This document shows, one piece after another, positions 5,332-12,239 of a stretch of 12,239 bases of DNA; the first letter of the stretch is position 1, and each line of letters starts with the position of its first letter. The stretch is taken from assembly GCA_964434235.1 (NCBI GenBank), contig CAYSUN010000035.1, forward strand, positions 1-12,239, given 5' to 3'. The notes under the pieces are model-generated. The model searched no databases. It saw only the letters and a program-made list of their open reading frames with translations, and was not told the origin of the DNA. This stretch comes from JABMRF01 sp964434235. Lineage in GTDB: Bacteria; Patescibacteriota; Patescibacteriia; UBA11705; JABHMO01. A program made the position numbers and the translations under genes.

Positions 5332-5635
5332 GTCGGCTCCTTTTGTTTGTGATTTTCTTTTTAAATTCCGCCCATGGCTTCGCACAAAATGTCGACCAAG
5401 CAAACCAAATAGCAATGCCCAACATGACTTCAATGGCAATTGCCAAGAGCAAGGAATAAATAAAAAAAACAACGTTGATCGAAAAAATTGCTTTGATCTT
5501 GATTAGTGGTTCCAAAAGACCAAACACAATAGCTTGAGCAACAAACACCAGAGTAAGCACAAACAAACTGCCAGCCACCCAGAGCAGAACCGTCAAAACT
5601 TTACCAAAAACTTTATCCAAGATTTTACTAAGCAT
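5315..5635 (-). CDS. Small membrane protein with two predicted spans
   Basis: The 106-aa product starts at the ATG at 5635, which has AGGAGGA (about 5640-5646) five bases away; the in-frame ATG at 5671 lacks such a site. Two long hydrophobic segments are predicted, about residues 13-40 (VLTVLLWVAGSLFVLTLVFV) and 52-80 (FSINVVFFIYSLLLAIAIEV). A strongly basic tail follows (KKKITNKRSRHGRHD), which by the positive-inside rule is cytoplasmic. The family is not recognised. Its stop lies 17 bp inside the next radical SAM gene, so the two are almost certainly made together. A plausible role is a membrane anchor or partner for the enzymes or their product, but nothing in the sequence proves it. Confidence 0.85.
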   Translation of the reverse strand: MLSKILDKVFGKVLTVLLWVAGSLFVLTLVFVAQAIVFGLLEPLIKIKAIFSINVVFFIYSLLLAIAIEVMLGIAIWFAWSTFCAKPWAEFKKKITNKRSRHGRHD

Positions 5636-5700
5636 GCTTTCCTCCTCTCTCTTGTCAAAGAACAATCTCATTTTCTAAAATCTAAATTTATAAATTTCAG

Positions 5701-5729
5701 AAGAAAAGGCCCAATTTTTTAAATTGGGC
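5701..5729 (-). terminator. Terminator or attenuator inside the radical SAM operon
   Basis: Read on the minus strand, a perfect 9-bp stem GCCCAATTT/AAATTGGGC with a 3-nt loop is followed by CTTTTCTT. It begins 12 bases after the stop of the B12-binding radical SAM gene. The T-tract is imperfect, so partial readthrough into the downstream trio is plausible. Confidence 0.72.
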
Positions 5730-5741
5730 GTTAAATTTAAT

Positions 5742-7283
5742 CTACCACTGATACCGACCTGTCTGAATCCACTTTTTGAATCTTTCTTCACCCAAAAACT
5801 CACGCTCCAAATCAAGTTTGGCCTGCATAAGTTCACTTGGAGAAAAATAATTTGTTCCATGGGGGCTAGCGTTTAACTGATACATTTCGGGAAATTCTTC
5901 AATTGAATATTCCAACCGGTCTTTCTCTTTCGTCCAAAGCCTTGTTCCAGGAAAAATATTGTACATATATGGAGCAATCAAAATCCTCACGCCAAAACTC
6001 TCAACCAAAGCTTTGATACGACGCAACCTTTTTCGCGCAAATTCTACTTGATTTGGGCCATCAGTCGCCCTTCCCAAGATGCAAGAAAAACTTAAATATT
6101 TTACATCTTGCCTACAAATAGCCTTAATAACTTCTAGCTCTTTCTCAAAAGACAAAAGCTTACTATTTATTGCTGTGGTATTTTCTTCCTGCAAAAATTC
6201 CACTGGAGTATAATGACCATAACAACCAACAAATTTTCCACTGATTGTACTATGCCCATATAGTTCAGAAATTAAAACAAAATCAGGCTCATTCTTTTCC
6301 TTGTCCCAAAGATCTGAAATTACCATCCCTTGTGCGTATTCAAAAGGAAAACCATACGCCTTGATCATTCTGATATAAGCAATCAAAAGATCTCTTTGCC
6401 CCAGCTTAATCAAAGAACTCAGACTGTCATCCCAAATGTTTATCGATTCAATCCCAAAGCTTTTGAAATATTGCAATTCTTTTTCAAGTCGTTCTAAAGA
6501 TTTGAACCGAAGTCGACCATACTTTCGCGGAGTTGTGCAATAGTCACAAGATTGATTACATCCACGTGTAATAAAAAGTGGCATAATAGGACGCTTTACA
6601 TCAGAATCAATAAAATATTCAATTGGCATATTCCATAAAGGTATGTCGCCATTCAAAAGGTCAATGGCTGGCAAGGGTTCTTTATCCAAATCACAATTTC
6701 TAGTAATTCCAGTATCAACAATCTGACCATTTTGAATATATGCCAAACCATTAATTCCCGAATAATCTTGTTTGTGAATTAAAGAAGTAATCAACGCTGG
6801 TCCTACAAGTTCCCCTTCACCGCGAATCACAAAATCAATCACACCTGATTTCAAATAAAAATCATAACGAAAGATCGCCTCAGTTCCACCAATAATGATC
6901 CTTAAACTTGGATTTACCTTTTTCGCAAAACGAGCAAAATCCAAAGCAATATTTGACCATGACGTCGGATTAATACTAAGTCCTAAAAAATCTGCTTCTT
7001 TGAGTTGATCTTCAATCTTTTCAAACGACATACCCATTCGCGAAGCAATTATTTTACCATTTTCAAAATTGAATTCACGATAAGGAATAATCGTTTCCTG
7101 ATTATGAATTTTCATGTCAATAACTTGGACTTCCAATCCTTGAACTTGTCTTAATATTGCTGCTACTAAAAGCGGACTTGGCTTCGGATAATTAGTTCGG
7201 ATCACTGAGCAAACAACATCTTCACAACCTTCTCTTTGCCAGAGTAAATGCAAACTTGGTAATTCAACGTGTAGATAGTTCAT
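5742..7283 (-). CDS. Radical SAM protein with B12-binding-type N-terminal domain
   Basis: The 513-aa product has the layout of cobalamin-dependent radical SAM enzymes. The N-terminal part up to about residue 200 looks like a B12-binding Rossmann domain, with PSPLLVAAILR, ADFLGLSINPTSW (97-109), IIIGGTEA (129-136) and VIRGEGE (152-158). The DxHxxG cobalamin-ligand motif is not visible, so cobalamin may bind base-off without a protein ligand or not at all. The core follows: ITRGC242-NQS-C246-DY-C249, then IWDDS (283-287), typical of this class. The roughly 200-residue C-terminus ends YQW. Relatives include methyltransferases and rearranging enzymes of lipid, cofactor and natural-product pathways; the reaction is not predictable here. 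GGAGG lies five bases before the ATG, and the gene has a near-perfect promoter next to the regulator gene. Confidence 0.92.
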   Translation of the reverse strand: MNYLHVELPSLHLLWQREGCEDVVCSVIRTNYPKPSPLLVAAILRQVQGLEVQVIDMKIHNQETIIPYREFNFENGKIIASRMGMSFEKIEDQLKEADFLGLSINPTSWSNIALDFARFAKKVNPSLRIIIGGTEAIFRYDFYLKSGVIDFVIRGEGELVGPALITSLIHKQDYSGINGLAYIQNGQIVDTGITRNCDLDKEPLPAIDLLNGDIPLWNMPIEYFIDSDVKRPIMPLFITRGCNQSCDYCTTPRKYGRLRFKSLERLEKELQYFKSFGIESINIWDDSLSSLIKLGQRDLLIAYIRMIKAYGFPFEYAQGMVISDLWDKEKNEPDFVLISELYGHSTISGKFVGCYGHYTPVEFLQEENTTAINSKLLSFEKELEVIKAICRQDVKYLSFSCILGRATDGPNQVEFARKRLRRIKALVESFGVRILIAPYMYNIFPGTRLWTKEKDRLEYSIEEFPEMYQLNASPHGTNYFSPSELMQAKLDLEREFLGEERFKKWIQTGRYQW

Positions 7284-7330
7284 CTTCGCCTCCAGTTGTA
7301 TTTATTAAAGAACACTGAACTAAACACTTA

Positions 7331-7359
7331 ATTATACAAAGCTTAAACAGCACTGTCAA
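7331..7359 (-). promoter_or_regulatory. Promoter of the radical SAM operon
   Basis: On the minus strand, TTGACA (7354-7359), a 17-bp spacer and TATAAT (7331-7336) are both perfect consensus. Transcription should start near 7324, leaving a leader of about 40 nt. A promoter this strong normally needs repression, which fits the operator-like site overlapping its -35. Confidence 0.93.
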
Positions 7360-7369
7360 TAATCTAGAC
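7355..7369. promoter_or_regulatory. Operator-like site overlapping the radical SAM -35
   Basis: Read on the minus strand, GTCTAGATTATTGAC matches the perfect palindrome at 7456-7470 at 12 of 15 positions, including both GTC/GAC ends. It overlaps the -35 hexamer, where a bound protein would block RNA polymerase. Binding by the adjacent TrmB-type regulator is inferred. Confidence 0.55.
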
Positions 7370-7426
7370 TTCAAAAAACATAATAGAAATAAAATAACAT
7401 GAAATTATCTATAAAATTACACAATT

Positions 7427-7455
7427 TTGACAAAGTTTATTTACCCTGATACAAT
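7427..7455 (+). promoter_or_regulatory. Promoter of the TrmB-type regulator
   Basis: TTGACA (7427-7432), a 17-bp spacer and TACAAT (7450-7455). The predicted start near 7462 leaves only about 13 nt before the ATG at 7475, without a Shine-Dalgarno, so the message is leaderless or nearly so. Confidence 0.88.
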
Positions 7456-7470
7456 GTCTATAATATAGAC
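7456..7470. promoter_or_regulatory. Perfect palindromic operator at the regulator transcript start
   Basis: GTCTATA-A-TATAGAC is a perfect 7-bp inverted repeat with a one-base centre. It directly follows the -10 and covers the transcript start. Its position is that of an autorepression site for a dimeric winged-helix regulator. Confidence 0.72.
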
Positions 7471-7474
7471 AAAT

Positions 7475-8203
7475 ATGCAATATTTACTTGATTCGCTAAC
7501 CAATCTTGGAATTCAAAAAAAACAGGCCAAAGTTTACCTTGCCTGCTTAGAATTAGGTTCAGCAACAGTTCAAGAACTAGCTGAGAAATCCAATGTAAAA
7601 AGAACAAGTATTTACAATTTTTTAGAAGACCTTAAAAGTTTAGGTTTAGTTAGTGAAATAAAAGAAGGAAGTAAACTTTTGTTAGTGGCTGAAAATCCGA
7701 CAACAGTTATTAATAAAGCTGAGAAAAGAATTGAACAAGCCAGAAACAATTTGCCAGAGTTTTTAAGTATTTTTAACCAACCAACGAATAAACCAAAAGT
7801 AAAATTTTACCAAGGACTTGAAGGTTTGCAAAAAGCTTATGCTGATTACGCTGTTCAAGATGGAGAAATTTTTGGTTTTACTGACTATGAGAAAATGTTT
7901 GAAACTTTACCTGAAGATTTTCTTTGGTCAGCTGGTCCAGAAGAAAGAATCAAGAAAAATTGTTTTTTTTATAACATAGCCAAATCTGGACCAAAGGGAA
8001 AATTAGTCCAATCAAAAGACAAAGAACAATTAAGAGAAACCAAATTGGTTAAAAATATACAATTTGAAACTGAAATTAATATTTATAGTAACAAGGTTTC
8101 ACTCATTAGTTTCAAAAAACCATATACTGCCGTTATAATTGAAGATCAAGCTATTGCTCAAACAATGAAAAGTATTTGGGATTTGGTTTGGGGTAATATA
8201 TAG
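7475..8203 (+). CDS. TrmB-family winged-helix transcriptional regulator
   Basis: The 242-aa product begins with a TrmB-type winged helix-turn-helix. Residues 8-75 run LGIQKKQAKVYLACLELG, ATVQELAEKSNVKRTSIYNFL (the HTH with its recognition helix) and the wing region LVSEIKEGSKLLLVAE. A linking helix at about 75-100 (INKAEKRIEQARNNLPEF) is the usual dimerisation segment. The C-terminal half is a mixed alpha/beta effector-like domain; its ligand is unknown. TrmB members in archaea sense sugars, but many bacterial relatives are uncharacterised. The gene diverges from the radical SAM operon and has a palindrome over its own transcript start, so autoregulation and control of the neighbour are likely. 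It has no ribosome binding site and appears to be translated from a near-leaderless message. Confidence 0.9.
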   Translation: MQYLLDSLTNLGIQKKQAKVYLACLELGSATVQELAEKSNVKRTSIYNFLEDLKSLGLVSEIKEGSKLLLVAENPTTVINKAEKRIEQARNNLPEFLSIFNQPTNKPKVKFYQGLEGLQKAYADYAVQDGEIFGFTDYEKMFETLPEDFLWSAGPEERIKKNCFFYNIAKSGPKGKLVQSKDKEQLRETKLVKNIQFETEINIYSNKVSLISFKKPYTAVIIEDQAIAQTMKSIWDLVWGNI

Positions 8204-8204
8204 C

Positions 8205-8340
8205 TACAAATTACGAATCTATTGCAAATCTACGAATCTACGAATTACTGATATTACAAATTACTAATCTATTACGAATTTACAAATGTCGAAATTTACA
8301 GTTAAATATATTTTAATAAGTAACATTCGTAATATTTGTA
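8205..8340. repeat. Intergenic array of TACNAAT heptamers with inverted copies
   Basis: The gap between the regulator and the glycosyltransferase holds ten heptamers close to TACGAAT/TACAAAT, starting at 8205, 8212, 8223, 8231, 8239, 8246, 8255, 8262, 8273 and 8281. Spacings are 7-11 bases and they tend to pair every 16-18 bases. Two copies on the other strand lie at 8325-8331 (ATTCGTA) and 8334-8340 (ATTTGTA), so the two ends can form an imperfect hairpin. No coding frame is present. It may be a mobile or slippage-prone intergenic repeat; no transposase or clean target duplication is visible. Confidence 0.65.
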
Positions 8341-8362
8341 AATTAGTTTTACCTTTTACCAT

Positions 8363-9487
8363 ATGAAAATAGCTATCGACGCTCGCATGTACGGCGCTAC
8401 ACAATTTAGTGGAATTGGCACCTATATTCAGAAACTAACTGATGAATTATTTAAAATTGATCAAGAAAATGAGTATATTTTATTTTTAAGAGAACCTGAA
8501 TTTTCTAAATTTAATCCACCAAGCGATCGCGTTAAAAAAGTTCTTACTGACGTGCCTCACTACAGCTACGCTGAACAAACTCGCTTTGTAACTGAATTAC
8601 TAAAATATAAATTTGATGTAATTCACTTCCCTCATTTTAATGCACCCATTCTTTTACCTAAAAAAAGCGTGTGTACTATCCATGACATTACACCTTTTTT
8701 CTTTCCTGGACACAAAGCAAAATCCGGTTTTAGAAAATGGGCTTATCGCACAGTTTTTCGTTCAACAATGCGCAAAGCACGTAAAATTATTGCTATTTCC
8801 AACAGCACAAAAAGAGATATTGTAAAAAATTTTCACATTAATGATAAAAAAATAAAGATTATTTACGAAGGTGTGGACGACAGTTTCCGTATTATAGACA
8901 ATCATGATATAATATGTAAAGTTAAAGAAAAATTCGGAATTACTAAACCGTATATATTTTTCGTTGGAGTTTGGCGTTCTCATAAAAACATTGAAGGCCT
9001 AATTAAAGCTTTTAATTTAATAAAGAAAGAGCAAAAATTAGACATTCAACTAGTTCTAGGTGGACGAGAAGATTTACATTACACCAACGTTCGCCAAGAA
9101 ATACAAAATTCTCCATTTAAAGAAGATATCATTACAACCGGATTTATTAAATCATCAGAATTACCTTTATTGTACAACGGAGCTGAAGTTTTTGTTGTGC
9201 CCTCATTTATTGAAGGCTTTGGTTTAATTGCCATTGAAGCTCAAAACTGTGGCACGTCAGTAGCTTCAACCAACACTTCGTCAATGCCTGAAGTTCTTGG
9301 TGAATCTGCTCTCTACTTTGAGCCAGACAACCATCAAGAAATGGCGAACCAAATAATTAGAATTTTTAACGAAGCAAACACAAAGAAAATACTTTTAGAT
9401 AAAGCTAAATTAAATATTACTCGATTTAGCTGGGAAAAATGCGCAGAACAAACACTAGAAATTTACCAAAACATAAACAACAAATAA
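8363..9487 (+). CDS. GT4-family (GT-B fold) glycosyltransferase
   Basis: The 374-aa product, a typical length, transfers a sugar from a nucleotide-sugar donor, probably to a membrane-linked or polysaccharide acceptor on the cytoplasmic face. The N-terminal Rossmann domain starts MKIAIDARMYG with a glycine-rich GIGTYI loop. Mid-protein motifs include HFPHFNAP and CTIHDITPFFFPGH. The C-terminal donor-binding domain has ITKPYIFFVGVWRSHKNIEGLI and the E284-x7-E292 motif in PSFIEGFGLIAIEAQNCG, followed by MPEVLGESALYFEP, all hallmarks of GT4. It has no visible Shine-Dalgarno. The DUF4012 gene follows after 14 nt, so the two are probably one operon for envelope polysaccharide work. Donor and acceptor cannot be told from sequence. 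Confidence 0.93.
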   Translation: MKIAIDARMYGATQFSGIGTYIQKLTDELFKIDQENEYILFLREPEFSKFNPPSDRVKKVLTDVPHYSYAEQTRFVTELLKYKFDVIHFPHFNAPILLPKKSVCTIHDITPFFFPGHKAKSGFRKWAYRTVFRSTMRKARKIIAISNSTKRDIVKNFHINDKKIKIIYEGVDDSFRIIDNHDIICKVKEKFGITKPYIFFVGVWRSHKNIEGLIKAFNLIKKEQKLDIQLVLGGREDLHYTNVRQEIQNSPFKEDIITTGFIKSSELPLLYNGAEVFVVPSFIEGFGLIAIEAQNCGTSVASTNTSSMPEVLGESALYFEPDNHQEMANQIIRIFNEANTKKILLDKAKLNITRFSWEKCAEQTLEIYQNINNK

Positions 9488-9501
9488 ACTTAAATAAGTA
9501 T

Positions 9502-12150
9502 ATGGCTAAAAAAATAGCAGCAAAAACAACAAAAAAAAGATCAACTTTAAAAAGCTCACCCCAAAAGGCTGCTAAAAACAAAATTCCAGAAATGGAAATA
9601 GACATAAACGCTTCGCTTAAATTTGATTATCCGAACGAGACATTAACATTAGGTTTATTACAACAAGAGATAGATGAACTTTTGGAATTACAAAACTTAA
9701 ACCAAGGCAATACTGAAATTGAACAAAACATCACTAAGGCGTTAGCTGAATTATTACCAAACAGTGAAGAAATAGTTCAACAAACAAAACACAATAACAC
9801 AATCATGATTACTAGTTTGGGAAATAGAGCTACCCACTCTCCCTATGTTTTGGACTTGTCTTCAATGATCGACAAAAAACGATCAACCAAAGAAGCAAAA
9901 AAAAGCGTGTGGGAAAAATTCCGCAATATCCAACCAAATTTTAATTTACAAAACGAAAACATTCAACCACAAACAGTCACAACTTCAAAATTACAAACAA
10001 CTGAAATAAAAACCGAGTCAACCTTTACTAAAACTTCTCAAAATCAAAAAACTGTTATTACAAATCATGAAGATACTGTAATTTTCACTGATCACAAAAA
10101 GGGTGAAACCAAACACGAAGATCTAGAAGATCAATTTACCCACAAGCCATGGCACTACAATTTTAATTTACCACTTTATTGGCATCGGTCACTTCTGGCC
10201 TATTTTGCTATTTGTTTAGTTATTATTTTACCAATAAAAGTTTTCGGTCAATACAATGAAATCAAAAAATCTCAAGAACAAATAGTCACCTATGCTAATA
10301 ATGCTTATGAAGATTTAAAAGTCGCTAGTTCTGAACTTGTTGACAACAACACAAACCAAGCTCAAAACAGATTTAACTCGGCCGAACGAAATTTTGCTGA
10401 AGCAAGTGCTGAACTAAACACCGTTAGCAACTCCTTAAAAACCATTATAAATTTAATTCCAACTGATAACCCAAATATTGAAGATGCTGAAAATATTCTC
10501 TCAGCTGGAGAACAAATTTCGAGCATTGGTGAATCTTTAACTAAAATATTTGCTCAATTTAAAACCGAAAAAACAGGCTATCTAACTGACAATCTAGCTA
10601 CTTTACAAAATGAAATAAAAGTAATTTTACCAAAATTAAACACTTTAAATAGTAATTTACAAAATATCAGACCTGAAGCTATTCCAGATGAAAAAGTCGA
10701 ACTTTTCCAAAAAATTAAAGAACAAATAAACTTAGTTTACTCAGATTTAAATGAATTTAATGAATTTACCGACTCTTTAAATTATATTCTTGGTCAAAAC
10801 ATTAAAAGAAGATACTTATTTGTATTTCAAAATAACAACGAACTCAGACCAACTGGCGGATTTATGGGAAGCTTTGCTTTAGTTGACATTGACCGAGGAC
10901 AAATTACAAACATTGAAATCCCTGGTGGTGGAACCTACGATATGCAAGGTAATCTTTTTGAAAAGCTAGTTTCACCATATCCCCTACACTTAATAAATCC
11001 ACTTTGGCAAATGCAAGACGCCAACTGGTTCCCTGACTTTCCTTCATCTGCTAAAAAAACTATGTGGTTTTACGAACATTCAGGTGGATCTTCAGTTGAT
11101 GGTGTAATTGCCATTAACTCATCTTTCTTACCAAAATTACTAGACTTGACTGGCCCAATTTATTTAGAAGATTATCAACAATATTTTACTTCCGCCAACA
11201 TTGTCAACGAATTACAAAATGCAATTGAGATTGAATATAATAATGAAACAGAAAACACACCTAAAAAAATACTTGGCGAATTAGCCCCAAAATTAATCGA
11301 AAAATTATTTGAACTAAAAGGCAACGACTTAATCACTCTAGCAAAAACTGTCAAAAATAATTTAGCAGAAAAAGAAATTCAAATGTACTTTCGCAATGAA
11401 GATGTTCAAAATAAAATTTCAGAATATGGCTGGACTGGAGAAATACTTGATTCATCAAAAGATTATTTAGCCGTAATTAATAGTAACATTGGTGGTGGAA
11501 AAACTGATGCCTACATTGAACAAAATATAAACTTAACAACTGATATTTACAACAATGGTGAAATCATTAACACAGTAGAAATAACTAGAAAACATACTGG
11601 TAAAATTTCTGACACCTTTGGTCAAACTTCCAACCTTGATTATCTTCGAATTTATGTTCCCTATGGCAGTCAATTAATTTCTGCTCAAAATTTTGATGAT
11701 ATTCCAGCAGAAGCTTTTGAAAAAGCTGAGACTTATTGGCAAGACGATACAGATTTAACCAATATTCAAGGCGACATTTGGGTCGATCAAAATACAGGCA
11801 CATTTATCAACAATGAATATAACAAAACTGTTTTTGGTAACTGGATTCAAGTTGATCCAGGAGAAGAAAAAACTGTAATATTTAAATATCGTTTACCAAT
11901 AACCCTTAATTTCACTGAAAACAAAAAAGGCTTTCTCCTTTTTGATGAAAAAACTCAAGCTGGTTACCATTCTCTATTTTGGCAAAAACAAGCTGGCCAA
12001 CAAAATACTACTTATAATGTAAAATTCAACTTACCATACGAAATTAACTCCACTTGGGTTTATCCTGAGAACATGGCAAAAGAAAAAAACACCTTACATT
12101 CTGAATCAAAAAATAAAACTGATGAATTATTCGCATTTATAATTGAATAA
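9502..12150 (+). CDS. DUF4012-domain surface protein with one membrane span
   Basis: The open frame reaches back to 9439 inside the glycosyltransferase gene, but the ATG at 9502, 14 nt after that stop, is the more natural start and gives 882 aa (MAKKIAAKTTKKRS). Residues 1 to about 225 are a Lys/Thr/Gln-rich, probably disordered cytoplasmic region. A single span lies at about 230-249 (LAYFAICLVIILPIKVFG). About 250-425 is helical and Asn/Gln/Glu-rich, likely a coiled-coil stalk outside the membrane. The DUF4012 domain begins near 435 with RRYLFVFQNNNELRPTGGFMG and continues through PGGGTYD, NWFPDFP and SVDGVIAINSSFL. DUF4012 has no established activity that I know of; its NNNELRPTGGF signature recalls the LytR/CpsA/Psr group only loosely. 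Association with a glycosyltransferase suggests surface glycan attachment or assembly, which is inference. Confidence 0.92.
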   Translation: MAKKIAAKTTKKRSTLKSSPQKAAKNKIPEMEIDINASLKFDYPNETLTLGLLQQEIDELLELQNLNQGNTEIEQNITKALAELLPNSEEIVQQTKHNNTIMITSLGNRATHSPYVLDLSSMIDKKRSTKEAKKSVWEKFRNIQPNFNLQNENIQPQTVTTSKLQTTEIKTESTFTKTSQNQKTVITNHEDTVIFTDHKKGETKHEDLEDQFTHKPWHYNFNLPLYWHRSLLAYFAICLVIILPIKVFGQYNEIKKSQEQIVTYANNAYEDLKVASSELVDNNTNQAQNRFNSAERNFAEASAELNTVSNSLKTIINLIPTDNPNIEDAENILSAGEQISSIGESLTKIFAQFKTEKTGYLTDNLATLQNEIKVILPKLNTLNSNLQNIRPEAIPDEKVELFQKIKEQINLVYSDLNEFNEFTDSLNYILGQNIKRRYLFVFQNNNELRPTGGFMGSFALVDIDRGQITNIEIPGGGTYDMQGNLFEKLVSPYPLHLINPLWQMQDANWFPDFPSSAKKTMWFYEHSGGSSVDGVIAINSSFLPKLLDLTGPIYLEDYQQYFTSANIVNELQNAIEIEYNNETENTPKKILGELAPKLIEKLFELKGNDLITLAKTVKNNLAEKEIQMYFRNEDVQNKISEYGWTGEILDSSKDYLAVINSNIGGGKTDAYIEQNINLTTDIYNNGEIINTVEITRKHTGKISDTFGQTSNLDYLRIYVPYGSQLISAQNFDDIPAEAFEKAETYWQDDTDLTNIQGDIWVDQNTGTFINNEYNKTVFGNWIQVDPGEEKTVIFKYRLPITLNFTENKKGFLLFDEKTQAGYHSLFWQKQAGQQNTTYNVKFNLPYEINSTWVYPENMAKEKNTLHSESKNKTDELFAFIIE

Positions 12151-12152
12151 TT

Positions 12153-12239
12153 ATGGGAAAAAATAAACACAAAATCAATACACACTTTTCAAGGCATGAG
12201 ATAAAATACCCTGAAGACAATCCAATAAAGGACCTTGTT
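12153..12239 (+). CDS. Start of a further gene, truncated by the window edge
   Basis: Two bases after the DUF4012 stop, an ATG opens a frame that stays open for 29 codons to the end of the window (MGKNKHKINTHFSRHEIKYP...). Tight spacing suggests the same operon. No Shine-Dalgarno is visible, as for the other genes on this side. Too little is present to name a function. Confidence 0.6.
   Translation, partial: MGKNKHKINTHFSRHEIKYPEDNPIKDLV

Noticed and set aside
5332..5472. Upstream extension of the 389-aa radical SAM protein to 5472
   Set aside because: It lies wholly inside the membrane-protein gene, and the strong AGGAG is placed for the ATG at 5331.
8205..8340. CRISPR array
   Set aside because: Units are only about 7 bases, spacing is irregular, and there are no unique spacers or cas genes.

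Overview
The window looks like a chromosomal segment of a low-GC bacterium, most likely a member of the Patescibacteria (Candidate Phyla Radiation). The best evidence is the right-hand operon: a TrmB-type regulator, a GT4 glycosyltransferase and a very long single-membrane-span DUF4012 protein, a combination I associate with that group. TAA, TAG and TGA all act as stops, so the code is standard. The lineage call is inference; there is no rRNA or other marker gene here.

Layout. (1) 62-502: a strong extended -10 promoter, about 360-400 nt of highly structured non-coding RNA that I cannot assign to a known family, and a perfect 16-bp terminator hairpin. (2) 600-797: tRNA-Lys(UUU), tRNA-Gln(UUG) and their terminator. 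(3) 809-2984, plus strand: small compact units, mostly with their own TTGACA-type promoter (17-bp spacer), strong Shine-Dalgarno and hairpin terminator. They encode a CxxC protein (possibly frameshifted) followed by a small lipoprotein, a 231-aa orphan, a small exported coiled-coil protein and a 61-aa basic peptide. (4) 7283 down to 3010, minus strand: a B12-binding-type radical SAM protein, an internal terminator, then a tightly coupled trio of a two-span membrane protein and two different radical SAM/SPASM-like proteins, closed by a terminator. (5) 7284-7474: a divergent control region with near-perfect sigma-70 promoters facing both ways. A perfect palindrome lies at the start of the regulator transcript and a 12/15 copy overlaps the -35 of the radical SAM promoter. 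(6) 7475-12239, plus strand: the TrmB-type regulator, an intergenic array of TACNAAT heptamers, the glycosyltransferase, the DUF4012 protein and the start of another gene.

How it may fit together. The regulator probably controls itself and the divergent radical SAM genes through the shared operator. The two SPASM-like enzymes and the membrane protein are translationally linked and look like a modification module whose substrate is not obvious; no precursor-like gene lies inside the operon. The glycosyltransferase and DUF4012 protein probably belong to cell-envelope or surface-polysaccharide assembly.

The most unusual points are the unassigned structured RNA, its promoter's close twin at the small-gene cassette, the radical SAM module under an apparent shared operator, and a sharp switch at about 7.3-7.5 kb. 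All nine left-hand genes have strong ribosome binding sites; all four right-hand genes have none.
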